Shown piece after piece: positions 1 to 12,700 of a DNA stretch of 64,000 bases (position 1 is the stretch's first letter; the number at the start of each line of letters is the position of its first letter). Location of the stretch: positions 1,984,001 through 2,048,000 of the forward strand of contig OX392532.1 of assembly GCA_947623455.1 (NCBI GenBank). Direction: 5' to 3'. A model generated the notes under the pieces. It searched no databases and was not told where the DNA came from. It saw only the letters and a list, made by a program, of their open reading frames with translations. This stretch comes from Mimachlamys varia. Lineage: Eukaryota; Mollusca; Bivalvia; Pectinida; Pectinidae. The position numbers and the translations under genes were made by a program.

Positions 1-360
1 TTTCTCTGGCACATCTTAAATGAATCTGGCTGTTTATAGGACGTAAAACAAAATAAACCAAACTAAGCCAAACGTCAGTCATGATAAACAAATGGACGGT
101 TACAGGATACAAAAGAGGATAGAAGTCGAGTATAATCGAAACTAGTTAATATGATAATACATATTCCCATGTATATATAAACATGATAAATTGACGTTAC
201 AATACAAACCAAATCACGAGCCTGGTGTGAACCGGATATCCGGTATAGAAATGCGATAAACAAAGACACAGACACAACAGTAGTACATGATCGTATATAC
301 CATTGTAAAACAATTATGATTCAATATATTTCCAATAATGTCAATAACTGTTTTGACCCG

Positions 361-510
361 GAAGTTGAACGTCTAAGGGGAGGAAACCTCAGAAGACCCG
401 CATGATCGGGCTAGTGACCGCTGTACTCGTTCACTTCCTATACGGGAATCGAACCTTGTTCACAAATGCAGTGGCCAAATGCGTTGTCAACTGTGCCACA
501 CGCACAACGA
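361..510 (-). mobile_element. tRNA-derived SINE head
   Basis: On the minus strand: TGGCACAGTTGACAACGC (A-box-like), then GGTTCGATTCC (a perfect B box, complement of 445-455), then TTCTGAGGTTTCCTCC, a word like the conserved centre of metazoan SINEs. Confidence 0.65.
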
Positions 511-1098
511 CAGTTATATATAAACATTTCCATAACAATACACGAGTGGGTTTTCTACAAAATAGTTAATGTTTTAGATACATGTACATGAAGCAATGAC
601 AACCATAGGAAAGGGAAGGACTGGCAGAGTTGTGTATCCAATCTAGTAGTGTATCCTGAGTTGTGTATTCTGAATTATTTTACTAAACGGCTGTTTCCAA
701 AGTCTTTTGTATCTAGAGTTGTGTATTTGGATTTCTGTATAAGCATGCGCAGTATTATATCCGTCGCTGTTTATCAAGAGTTGTATATTTGACTTGTGTA
801 TTAGGGCTTTTGTATCCGGGCTCGTGTATCCGGAGTTATGAATCCTTAGTTATGTATCCGTAGTTACATTATGTATGTACATGTATCCGTAGTTATGGAT
901 CCGGTGTAGTGTAACCATGGTTATTAATCAGCAGTAGTGTAAGCAGTGCTGTGTACCTGGAGTTGTGTATCTAGAAGTCGGTGACCTTTTAATCAAGATA
1001 TTGACACTCACATGAACGAATCGCCGAATCTATTTCATGTCACGTTCGCCAGCTAAATCGAAATTATTTTCTGAAAATGTTGGCTCATCAGTTTACTA
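511..1098. other. Non-coding; degenerate GTGTATCC-like words
   Basis: Between 620 and 970, GTTGTGTAT, TTATGTATCC and similar words recur irregularly, suggesting an old decayed tandem repeat. No gene is seen. Confidence 0.4.
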
Positions 1099-1106
1099 CG
1101 GGAAAC

Positions 1107-1311
1107 CACATGGGGCTAGGCACGGACCTATGTCATTATGAAATGATTGTCAGATAATTTTTTTTATCTTTCTCGAATATAGCCCCTCCCACTACTATAT
1201 ATCTGTAACACACACAGATACATAGTATTTGGAGGGGCTATATTCGAGAAAGGTAAAATAATTATTTGACAATCATTTCATAGTGACATAGGTCCGTGCC
1301 TAGCCCCTGTG
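1107..1311. mobile_element. hAT-type MITE (foldback)
   Basis: Inverted arms begin CACATGGGGCTAGGCACGGA (left) and CACAGGGGCTAGGCACGGAC (right, complement) and pair over about 85 bp. The flanks CGGGAAAC at 1099-1106 and 1312-1319 form a perfect 8-bp target duplication, as expected for hAT elements. Confidence 0.8.
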
Positions 1312-1829
1312 CGGGAAACCCCTGTCGAGGAAACTATAAATGGTGTCTCCAATTATTCAGTTACATAGAGCCAGCTATAAAGCAACGATAAAACAAAGTA
1401 CATTGTTTCGATGATAATGAAATATTCCAATTGAATATGGTTTAATTTTCTTGTATATTTAACCAAGTCAGAAAAGCATACGAAAACGTAGTGACCGTTC
1501 GGGGAACTAAAGTAAGCGTCATAGGTTTCTATATATCACTATCAGCCACCTCTGTCTGAAACAGTTTGCCTAGTCAGTGTGTTTCCAAATAACCTTGTTT
1601 TATCTGACAGGAATGGCTTGCTCCTCGTCATCCATAACAAGGTGCATATCATGTTCAAAACGTAACAGACGAAGGAAAACTACACGGCAACACCGCGAAC
1701 TTTATTATTTGCTCAAGCATGGATTTTGCGCTCATTCCTAATTTCTTGCTTCGTTTATAAATTGGTAATTAAGCATTTCATTGATGTGCTACCATAAAAA
1801 CAAAATCCACCATTGAGCATGAGAACGGC

Positions 1830-2199
1830 TTAAAGGCCCAATATACGTAACTTTCGGCAAAACTTGAAGCGAAAATCAAGCCTAATAACTTTTTATGTTT
1901 ATATCAGCAATATCCAAGATAAATTCCTTCGCGGTTACCGGTACATCAGCAGTTGAAACACGCTATTTGTAAACACGCGTCCATTTCGAACCGTCTTCTA
2001 CCTTCGGTTTGTTGTTGAAGTGGGCCCCACCTGAATATTTTTCAATTCTTTGAATTTTTCTGTCAAGAGTTTCTTGTTAGTTACCGCTCAGGTTTACTTC
2101 GTTTTTAGGCTTATTTTTGCATGGTTATCAAATGGATTTTTTTCAGAAATTTTCAGGATCACGAAAATTTCCCTGAAGTTACGTATATTGGGCCTTTAA
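1830..2199. mobile_element. TTAA-flanked MITE, copy 1
   Basis: Ends TTAAAGGCCCAATATACGTA and, complemented, the same word at the right, bounded by TTAA. This fits a piggyBac-type non-autonomous element. A second copy is at 48562-48956. Confidence 0.75.
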
Positions 2200-2282
2200 T
2201 GGAAATAGATTCTCCATTCATTTGGTCGGCGATGATCGTACCACTACAAAGGTTCATGTACAGAACATGCGAATTTAGAAGA

Positions 2283-2672
2283 TATGTAACCCCGCCACAC
2301 ACTGGATATGTACATGATGTATACAGTATGTAACCCCGCCACACACTGGATATGTACATGATGTATACAGTATGTAACCCCGCCACACACTGGATATGTA
2401 CATGATGTATACAGTATGTAACCCCGCCACACACTGGATATGTACATGATGTATACAGTATGTAACCCCGCCACACACTGGATATGTACATGATGTATAC
2501 AGTATGTAACCCCGCCACACACTGGATATGTACATGATGTATACAGTATGTAACCCCGCCACACACTGGATATGTACATGATGTATACAGTATGTAAACC
2601 CGCCACACACTGGATATGTACATGATGTTATACGTAACCCCGCCACACACTGGATATGTACATGATGTATGC
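2283..2672 (+). repeat. 44-bp minisatellite
   Basis: About nine near-identical units of GTAACCCCGCCACACACTGG plus ATATGTACATGATGTATACAGTAT in overlapping register; the last two are variant. Open frames on the minus strand are by-products. Confidence 0.93.
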
Positions 2673-2945
2673 ATAAGCTTCGCAAGTTTCTTATGTTAAT
2701 CAGCGTAGGGATGTCATTTGTTTACGGTAGTCACGTACACATACATTCCGTTGTTATGAGTTAATCTTGTTTTCCATCCCTGTGTTTTGTGATTACTTAT
2801 TTTATCTGTTATCTTTTGTCGAATTCTGTGGAATATCTTATTTATTACAAAAACAAATGGGCTTTCTGTTTTCCTGAGAAATACATAATATACATAACCG
2901 TGTCTATGGCACATTTTTTATTCTTTCATAGCTGGACATTAATAG

Positions 2946-3416
2946 CGTATTCCATTTAGCGGAACGTTCCGGTTGTTCCGGAACGAACCAGACGTTCCGC
3001 TAAATGGTACACGACGTTCCGAAGGAACGAACTGGTTCGTCTGGAACGTCTCATTTGAGGGTACCAAGTTGGATCCAATATGGCGGCCAGTGAAACGTTT
3101 TCGTTTCAAATGTTCAATTAATTGTAAATAGACCTAACTATAACCAGTTTAACAACATTTCACCAGTAAAATATATCACTACCATCTCCAAGTGGCATCA
3201 TAGTGTGTAAAATGTGTAAATAAAAGGGATTACTCGCCTTGTTTTGCGGATTTTATGACGGAACCGTTTTGGTTATATCCGGAAAAGTTGTTGCTTTTTC
3301 ATTTTCGATTATAAGATTTTCACCCGCAGGAACGGAATTCAGAACGTTCTGTTCCATTTAGCAGACCGGTTCCAAGTTGGCGCAACCGGAACGTTCCGTT
3401 AAATGGAACACGTTAT
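2946..3416. mobile_element. Inverted-repeat element with GGAACGTTCC termini
   Basis: The left end reads ATTCCATTTAGCGGAACGTT, then CCGGTTG; the right end is its complement (CAACCGGAACGTTCCGTTAA then ATGGAACACG). No coding capacity. The target duplication is unclear. Confidence 0.65.
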
Positions 3417-3481
3417 AAGTAATATACCTTAGCTTCACTCGAAAACTGTTGCGGAAGTGTAGTTTCGTGTTTCCGATCAGT

Positions 3482-3692
3482 TAGTGACATACGTCCGTGC
3501 CTAGCCCCTGTGAGTGGCATAGGTCCGTGCCTAGCCCCTGTGAGTGGCATAGGTCCGTGCCTATCCCCTGTGAGTGATATAGGTCCGTGCATAGGCATAT
3601 GAGTGACATAGGTCTGTGCCTTGCCCCTGTGAGTGACATAGGTCCTTGCCTAGCCCCTGTGAGTGACATAATTCCGTACCTAGCCCCTGTGC
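3482..3692 (+). repeat. 30-bp minisatellite derived from a MITE terminus
   Basis: Seven units of AGTGACATAGGTCCGTGCCT plus AGCCCCTGTG. The 30-bp unit is identical to the right end of the foldback element at 1107-1311 (bases 1282-1311). Confidence 0.9.
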
Positions 3693-4609
3693 GTTTCCAT
3701 ACTACATTTTTTTATTCAATACCCAATACGCCTGCTGTTCAATTTGACACAAACCATAATATTGATACATATGTAGATCCGAAATATTTCGACGATTTCG
3801 TATATAGGTGTCTCAGTAATCGTTGTTAGTACATGTACACATGGTTCACACATGGCATATATATAATACAATCTCTTTTTGATCTCGATTTAAAGGACTC
3901 TTTGGTCAATTCAGGGCTCCATAAATTACGGCACTGTTACGTAAGCTAGGGCTACCTGTACAATATATACCTCAACATAAAAAGGACTGTTAGCTTTACA
4001 ACATATTATAACAATCGCGTAAAATTGTCAAGTGATAAGTAATTGGCGTCAGACGTGGTTTTAAGTTCCAAACTTAATTATGAAAAGAGACATTGTTTAT
4101 AAAAAAAAACTTCACTGCGAGGTTGACCTGACTAGAGCATATATACATAGTGCATGTACAGGTACTTTGTTTATACCACAAGGAAGGAGTACGTGCACAA
4201 ACATATTTATGTAGTGACGTCATTGTTTCTTCGTAAGAATTATGTTGTTACCACACCTGTAATATACCTGCGGTCTCAAAGCGTATCTACATGCTGTTTG
4301 GTCAGGCCTTATAAGGTGACACACGGAAGCACTTTATCGTCGTCATTGGTTGTGTCGTCCGAACAAAGGTTTCCATGTGATAAGAAGGGTTCTGTGGACC
4401 TATGAGACTCAAACATAGAACATATCTAGTCTGCAGGTCTGGATGTACAAAATGTAGTTGTTTCTATAAATAGGACTGATGGCATGATTCCGTTTGGCCT
4501 TTTTGTCTAAAAATGTATACAGTGTTTACTGCTGCAGGTCCTTGGTTAGGATTGGTATTTAGGTGTGAAGGTCACAGATGGAGGTTTCTACCACAATACC
4601 CTGTGTTAT
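3693..4609. other. Non-coding stretch
   Basis: AT-rich, with short frames only; nothing recognisable. Confidence 0.5.
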
Positions 4610-5060
4610 TCCACTCTCAGACCATTGTATAAACGTGCTAACTGTTGGATAAATATATGTTATATACCACTCGTGGAATATGACCTTCCGGACTTCTGAT
4701 TGGTTGAGAAGTTGAACTTTGACCGGAAATGGGGATTGTTGACGACGTCATCGATTGTTGACGTCGTCACAACTTGGCGGGAATGTTTTCGAGATGATGT
4801 GATTTCCTGCAAATCCGCGATTTACCCCAGAAAACAACACTGCAACTGCCGACTAAATAAACAGGTCACAATACTCGTGGTTATTGGATATGGAATTTAT
4901 TTCACGGTCGTTAATTATTTTTTAAAAGTTACAAAAGACACTCACTAAAGCTCGTGTCTTTTGTAACTTTTAAAAAATAATAAACTCGAGTGCAATAAAT
5001 TCCATATCCAACAGCCACTGGTTGTGTAACCTCTATAACTGTACCATTGGTACAGTAAAT
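4610..5060 (+). mobile_element. Foldback repeat, copy 1
   Basis: Contains a hairpin (about 4870-5020) with arms TTGGATATGGAATTTATTTC and its complement around a CTCACTAAAG loop, preceded by GACCTTCCGGACTTCTGATT and two GTTGACGACGTCA-type words. The same element is at 63020-63480 in the opposite direction. Confidence 0.7.
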
Positions 5061-5564
5061 ATAAAATCCTCCCCACTTCTACACTATTATTTAGTTCCTG
5101 TCTCGTTATATTCTTTATATTGTGGGCGAAAGAGGCGACATACAAAATGGATTTTTTCTGTCATAATCGTCGGAGAAATGGAGAAAGGGGACAAAAGTGA
5201 TTGGGACCTTTAATAAACCTTTCATACAGTAACAAGTAACACAAATAGTCATTAGATAATTTTGTTATATTTACATTATATGATAAATATAGATAACCTT
5301 ACATAAACTGTTTTTTATTTCAAGTCACGTTGATACGTATGCCAGCATAGAAAATAAAGAACTAAAATGTATTTAACAAAAAATATAAAGAGTAAATTAC
5401 TAAATAAAACTTAAGTTTCCATCATAAATCACATTCTCTAAATATATTACAAAAGTCTTAAGCACAACAAATTCTATCCAAGATACAAACGTTGTAATGA
5501 TGAACCGGCGTGAGTCATTAGGTCGACAGTTCCGGTCTGATAACGCTTCGTCGACATATCAGTT

Positions 5565-6240
5565 CTATCGTGGTTGAATAGAGTCTCTTGTATCTCTCTG
5601 CACCCGGTTGATGTCCTTCACGCTCTGTATTTGATGGTGTCTTGGTGATGGTGTAGATGCTGGGGTGGACACACGATACTCCTCTTCCTTTTTAGCTTCC
5701 CGTGCGGTTGGTAGCCAAATATTCATGCATGCAAAACCAGCATTGTTAAAAGAATCAGACAACAGGCCTATGCTATATTGGTCTTCTAGAAATACTTCCG
5801 TCTCGACAGTCTCCTTCTGCCCAACTCTAAGACGTAGTCTCAAGTGTCATCAGTATCCGCAAACTTGGAACCTGACGTCTTCTTGACATTCTAACGGGAT
5901 GAGTGGCAGAGCAGCTGTAAATCTGTTTGTACGTAGCTGTTGTGAATCTGTTCAAACATGGTAGGACAGATGACGGAGCCTGCAAGTTCGGCCAGGTTCG
6001 CTATATACATGTAGCGAATGCTCTGATCACGGTCGTCTAAAAGGAGAAATGGTTCGCCTGTTGCCGGTTCTGTCCATCTCCCATCCATGATGATGTCTGT
6101 CAAGGTCTTTTGGTGTGAAGTATCTTCTAGCATTATAAAGATGGGTTGGCAGTGTACAAATGTTGGCAGTCCCGGAGTCACGGTTTTGAAAGTGCCATCT
6201 CAATTGTTGTCTTGCTGGTGATAAGCTTCACGTTGATCTG
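5565..6240 (-). pseudogene. Degraded ORF, possibly MULE-type transposase
   Basis: The minus strand has an open stretch with TLTDIIMDGRWTEPATGEPF, LLLDDRDQSIRYMYIANLAE and CPTMFEQIHNSYVQ, preceded after a stop by DGTFKTV. The words DGTFKT and CPTMFEQI resemble the start of MULE transposase domains (DGTFK.CP.MFxQIYTIH). A frameshift and a double stop near 5855 separate a second open piece of 92 codons that I do not recognise. Confidence 0.35.
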
Positions 6241-6354
6241 TCAAGTAGTTGACGTTATAGAACACAAATCATAAACATTACAGACAAACACACGACAATT
6301 GTATGAAATGTGGAAAATATGATTAAAAACAATGACAAAATTCACATTCGTTCA

Positions 6355-6600
6355 TGGTGTTTACATGTCGCAATTGATTCGTTATTCTAGGGCTTGCTCT
6401 GCATATCGAGATTTTCGTAATATATGTCAACTGCTGACGAACAAACTTACGGCACAGGGATTCGAGTGATGCAGGTTGATGAAGACTATTGGTAAGTTTA
6501 ATGGTCGCATCGAAAACTTATTCATGGCCGCCATCCTGATCTCATCGAGAAATTGTCTGTATATTTGTGTGATTTGAAGTTTTTGAGTTGGCTGATTATT
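6355..6600 (+). pseudogene. Penelope-like element fragment (reverse transcriptase C-terminal part)
   Basis: One frame reads GVYMSQLIRYSRACSAYRDF then RNICQLLTNKLTAQGFE before a stop. This is the SQLIRYxRAC block of the Penelope-like polyproteins abundant in bivalves. Shorter than the copy at 31120-31680. Confidence 0.75.
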
Positions 6601-9479
6601 CTCTTGTTTCTTATTCTTGTTAACGCTGTGGTATTCTCTAGTATATTTACAAAGTACTGCTTGGGGTACAAGGTATCTCCACAATGTCCTGTTGGTTATA
6701 CATTACCTATTTAACCGCCCTAGAATTGAGATCTGTTCTGCAAAATCAATTATTATCATTTAGTTTGTTATCAGAAGTTTTTTATATGTTCATGCCCAAG
6801 TACATGTACACCATTTCTACCATGGACTTAAATCACCATCTTCACAACTAAATGTAGCATGCTGAATTTAATATACTTTCCAAATTATTTCATCGATCCA
6901 CCGATTTCATAAACTAGGAGCCTCCTGCGGGTTGTATTACTGTTTTACCATGATCTACAAAGTGTATATCATAGATCCGTTGAAGTGCCCTGTATCTGTG
7001 TTGTACCACTAGACCACGTCTAGTACAGCATTTACAATGTACATAACGGGTACATCTTTCGTTACAACTACACTTAATTATTTTAATAAATATATAAAAT
7101 AGAAGCAAAATCAATATTGTTCACGACATTACAACTCACTTGTGTAGTTTCATTTCTTAAAATTGTATTGATTGGTAGAAAGGATTTTGACAATTACTCG
7201 GTGTCTATATATAGTAACACAAATCAGCCGCCGAGTACATGCATATTTGACCTTGACCTTGTTTGTGTACCTATGCCTCCCTCCCGTCTACCCTGTGTGC
7301 CGTTCCAGGTCGGAACACTCACACAAAGACACTGAAATAGGGAGAGCCCGATAACCATAGCTACACACTGTCGCCCGTTTGTCCTTTTAAATGACATTCT
7401 AATAAAAAAAGACATACGTGTCTAAAATCATAAACATATTCTATTTTAATATCGTAAATACTCGACGACGTTAAACAGGTGTATTTAGATTCCAACTTCA
7501 GATCTTGCTTTATTTTGTGATGATTAATAAACTGATAACGAAGAGCTGAGATGCTTAAACGTTTTATTTAGACCGCAGTATTGACAATAAATACACCGTA
7601 TACGTACTACACCTTATAGGAATGGTTCTCCAGCAAACTGACTAGGGCGACAGTGTAACACGTGACAAAATACAGATTTGTCAAGTTTTCTGTCGCACGA
7701 TGTCCCCACACACTGATCCATGTATGTTACTATTCTGAGCACCTTCCGTCGGTGAATGACATAAAGGACGACTGTAAACTGTGTTTGTAGAAATTTAAAA
7801 ACATCAATAAACATACAAATGCATGACACGTGTGTAAATGTGAATCAGTTGAATATATAAACAGTGTTTTGATATGAAGAGACTCTAGTTCCGTGTGTGC
7901 TTAACTATATTTTATAACGATGATGATTATATTTATATATAGCGCCCTATATAGTTTGTAAATACTCTAAAGCGGTTTCCAGCATATAGATAATAATAAT
8001 ATTATGCACATTGATTGGCCGAACTAGATGTGTCGCAGCAATCCGAATATTCTCGGAAGTCAACCAGGTATTTGCATTATTGCCCTTTTTAAAAAGCTGT
8101 AGCAAAGACTTCTTAGCATGGGTCTGGTATTAGTTTATAAGCTGAAAACTGACAAGCACGAGGTCTGAGAACGTGCAATGAAATGAAAGGTACTGTGTTT
8201 TATTTCTATTGAGACTCCCTCGACAACCTTGTAGCCGGTTGTCAGTATAAACTTATTAGATAACGGTGTGTACTATTGCCCGTGTCTATAACTTCAGTTT
8301 TTGAATGGCCGATACAAAACCTGCGTAGAAAAGCGTCACTTGATTTGTTTATCCAAAACCAAAAATAAATAAGACACCGTACATATATTTAGAAACACAG
8401 AAGCCAATTTGTCAGGAGCTGAGGGTATATGTACGTACTGCACCCGTCGTACAGCGTGACATACAAGCAATATCACATTTCAGCTCTGAAAGCTTTGTGT
8501 TTCCTGTAGAAATCAGGGTTTGATCTAAAATCACAGTGTTTAGATACCTAAGTCTTTGTCTTTGTGGAATGTTACATGATAGCTACTTTAAACTCAGGGG
8601 AATGTTCAAGGTCACCTATATGTTACTATTTACATAGGTCACACGAAAATGTCAAAGAAAACATAATAAGAATTCGAAAAAAATTCTTAGAAAATGCAAT
8701 AAAAGAGCCGTACTCGTGTCATAATTAAGCATACATTTCAGTAAACTTAAAACCGATATTTTAATATGTGTATATACCTAAACAGAGAGTTAAGATTCGA
8801 TCCAAACGTACAGTGATAGGTCCCCACTAGACAAGTTTATTGACGTGTTATTGATGTATATGGGAGGTCACACTGTCCAGTCTAACGCGGCATGTACCGA
8901 CAATAAACAGAAGGTGTCGGAAATAGACGACCTCGGCAGTCATCCATTAGAAAGAGTTCGTTCCGGATGAGAGATTTCTACTGAGGTGTGAGATACCCGA
9001 ACTCTTTGTGGTAAACAAGATGCTCTCGAACTCTGTGTAGCAGGGTATACTATTTGTGACAATGTTATTGTTCACAACGTCCGAGAGAAAACGTGTTTAA
9101 TCTATTTCTCGAACCTTTGTGAGTTGGCACGAATAAATATATTGAACGAGAACTAGTAATAAATCTAGGACCACAACCGTATACGGCTCCGCAACAACAA
9201 TGTCACGATAGTTGTTTAGAATGAGAGAGTCCTTTATGCACGTATTTGCATTAGTTTATAAGGTCCCTGTTTAATGCAAATTCCCGAATACTGAATCAAA
9301 TACGTTATTACAAAAACCACATCAGACTATGTGTAAACGTAAACGCACACTTGTACAAATAAGTCGTTAGCCGACTACAGTGTGCTGTCTATGTCTGTCA
9401 CAAAACTACTGAATCTGTAGTATTTTTCTTTTCCACCTGTACAATGTATTTCATGAACAGAATAAAATGTGATTGACAT
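6601..9479. other. Non-coding stretch
   Basis: Short unrelated frames only (the longest about 85 codons). No domain, tRNA or repeat array is recognised. Confidence 0.5.
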
Positions 9480-9740
9480 GGTAAAAGATGACGTAACACA
9501 CGCATATGCTGCACCTTTTAAATTAAGTTATATATACAGTATGCCGAAAAAATGAATTACACTGCATCATACAGCTGTTTCGTCCTCCTAGGACTCTTCA
9601 GTAATGTTTGGGGCCAAACAATGGGAATCTAAATGTCTAAACTATTATAGAAGCAGAAGGGTAAGGTGCGTAAAACCCAGCTAATTTACTAATTTAGAAG
9701 TAAAATTAAACTAGTTCTGTATATTTTCAAAAGTAAAAGC
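9480..9740 (-). mobile_element. Hammerhead-bearing repeat, copy 1
   Basis: The minus strand carries, after the ribozyme, AATTCATTTTTTCGGCATAC then TGTATATA and AAAAGGTGCAGCATATGCGT then GTGTTACGTCATC. Before it lies a segment related to 51190-51320. It is a non-coding retrozyme- or pLTR-like unit. Confidence 0.6.
9564..9607 (-). ncRNA. Type I hammerhead ribozyme, core intact
   Basis: On the minus strand: stem I ACATTA, core CTGAAGA, stem II GTCC-TAGGA-GGAC, core GAAA, palindromic stem III ACAG/CTGT, cleavage triplet GTA, stem I TGATGC. Stem I keeps five pairs, one of them G-U. Small-stem-III hammerheads of this kind are known from Penelope-like elements and retrozymes. Confidence 0.75.
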
Positions 9741-12700
9741 TGTAAAAGTTAATCTTGATGTTGTAGGACTACTAGGTAATGCTACCAATCCAGATAATCC
9801 TTCAACGGTGTATGACGATGATTCGATCTGAGGACCATTTTGTTTGTCAGGAATGCATACTTGCTGCATTGAAATTTAATCTTGCCACTAAATAATGGTA
9901 TCATCAATCAGAAACTAACATGATCTTGTACATGTCGTCTGTAGTTCTAGTATGATTCATCTTAGTCTTGTTTTTCGTAAATTATTCTCCAAAATACAAT
10001 CAAAGATGTGAAGTAGGGTGGGCGCCCATTCTGCAGGAACTGTTTGTTTATAAGAATATATGATAGAGTAAAGAAATATTTGCAAGGGGATCTAAAGATC
10101 CGTTCAGGTCTTTAAAACAATAGTTATATTATGTCAACTTTTCTTATTAAAAGAATTACATAAAACAAAATACGCAGTTATTGTCTTAACCTTTCTAGGT
10201 AGCCGCATGTGATTTAAATCACGTTTTACATGTGTCGCTACAGTAGAGGAGGTCTATATGCAATTGCGTTGTTGTTCTCTTAATATTTTAATTGTTTGCG
10301 TATGATGGTTAATTTATATAAACACTGGACTTGGTGAGTTAAAATAAAATTGCTGATGAGTCGGAAGAACAACCAGGAGAAGTCGCACTACCGGTTACCT
10401 AAAACATTTTTCCCTCTTGACCTTCATTATGCAAACAAATAAAACTCTACTAGACTCGCTATATTTTAAGAAGCTAGACATCGGAATTCGGCCACGGAAA
10501 TCATCTCAATGAATGTAATGCGACGTCCGGAACGTACCCTTAGGTATATAGATATTAGCCTAGCAGGAGTACAGAGAGTATCCACACAATACGTAGTCGA
10601 CCTCCATTAACTTTTATGGGCAATAAACTTGGGAGGACATACAAAATGTTCCTCTTCAGAGATGTTCTACCATTCAGCAACAGTAGGGGCGAAACGCACG
10701 GAGCGAGACGCCTGAACTTTTGGTCCGAGTTTGACCCTGTAATTACACGTTCTGGAATATATAAGGATGGAAATTAAAACAGTTTAATGGTATTTCCAAT
10801 ATACCATGCTCTTTTTATTGACAATAAACGTTAACTTTGAACGTCTTTAGTTTCTTGTTTATGTATCACGAAGTGTACCATACACATTTACGCGAATGTA
10901 CGAAAAGTACAAATTGCGAGTTCAAATATGTCTAATTGTATTATTCGGTAGTTTTAAACATGGACACATTTCAGGTTCTTTGGTAACATGGTATGCTGCT
11001 CAACCGATATTCTTTGACAGATAAATAGAATATTGAAATATTAAAAAGAAAAAATTTCGAACACAATCATAATTCGAACTCAAAATCGATTAAAGCAAGA
11101 TATAAACAAAGGCAAACAGATTTACATGGATAACATATAAAAGTACAAATAAGACCAGGTGTTCCGGAAGAGTAAGCGTCCTCTGCTTCTTCGACGAAAC
11201 TCGTCATGTAGATCTTGGTCACATCAATTTCAAAAAGCAGGAAAACATCGAAGATAATTGTGAGACAAGAAAACATCACAAGTGAGTGATGTTGCTTCTT
11301 CCGCAAAATCTGCTAGATTATAAACGGTTATAAAATACTCCAGCAAGTCGTCTGCAGATGTATTCATTTTGTAATATAGTTATGATAAAAACTATGGTTT
11401 TTAATTCACAAATCTGAATAATGTTCTCAAGATACAATGTATAGGGGAGATATTATTTATTTTTACAGATAAACTGAGGTAAAAGTGTGAATGTGTGCCT
11501 TAAATGATAGCAATAAGGCAGTTTGACCCCGTTGTAAAAACAATTGTATCTTATTCTGTAGATGAGGCACCTGATTGGTGTTACTGCTCAGTAGGAGGTC
11601 CTCAGATCATGTTTAGATCTACATATATTAACCAGGACATGCTTGAATTGATCAGCGACGTCTAATGCATTCCGTTTTATGCACAATGAAAAAAGGAAAT
11701 TTAATGTTAAAGCAAAGTAAATTTTAGAGTATATTTAACAAACAATTAACAAATTGCATTCCAATGTAAAGATATCTTGTTTAGTGAACTTAATCATCCA
11801 GATAACCCTCAGTTATACATTCAAAGCTCAAATGTATGTAAATGATAGTGCGCACATTTGATTACCTAACCATCATTTTATTCATTCATTGAATATACAT
11901 TTGTGTTGAATGGAATGATATCGATAGAATTTCCTACGAACAAACAACAATAATATGTATGTTTACTTACGGTTACCGCGACGCTGAATAGTCCTTTTGG
12001 ACTAGTTCTAACGCCTTCATAATAATAAACTGTACGTTAAGCATTAATAGAACTCTCTGAGCTACCAATCCGTATGTTCATATATTGGGGGTGGGATTGC
12101 TATAGAAAATTAATTGAATCCCCCTAAACGTGTAAAATTACTCAACCTTAGTTTAGGTCCAAAACTAGCTGGACCTGTTTGATTATCATCACGCGGTGAA
12201 ACTGTATCGTAATACACGTCAATTGTAGGATTTTTTTATTGACGTTCATCAAACATTATGTAACAGTTTAACGAACGAAACAAACTGTATATTGTATGTG
12301 TCAAGTAGAAGGAACAAAATTGTTTGCGACAGGAGGGATTTACGTTGATCAAAAGTCCCCATAAAATAAAAGAAAAAATAACATTGACTCAATAATAAAA
12401 GAAAATCATTGATCATTAAAAATGTAGAATATAATTTTTTTCGACAATTGAATATTCAGGAAGTTTAGTAGGTTCTAATCTCTCGTCAAATTACAGGACA
12501 ATGTAACATTTAATATAGATGAAAAACCTGACTTTTGAGGTGCATTGAATCAAGCTACTGTATTTGTGACTTTCAAGGTTCCTCCACGGTTGTTAATTCT
12601 GTTTGTGTGGAAACCCGAGTCCTTATCTCACTATTCCATGAACGACCTTGTATAGTAGGGATCTTAGTGTTCATGTGTAACGAGCATGAACAGAACTTAA

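Noticed and set aside
1613..1741. Possible small coding exon, 42 codons from ATG after TATCTGACAG
   Set aside because: No matching donor or partner exon, composition not clearly coding, no recognised protein.
2159..2674. 171-codon frame on the minus strand
   Set aside because: Translation of the 44-bp minisatellite; three overlapping frames show the same peptide.
10345..10385. CTGATGAGTC, a hammerhead-like core word
   Set aside because: No stem II partner and no GAAA with a matching stem III or stem I.
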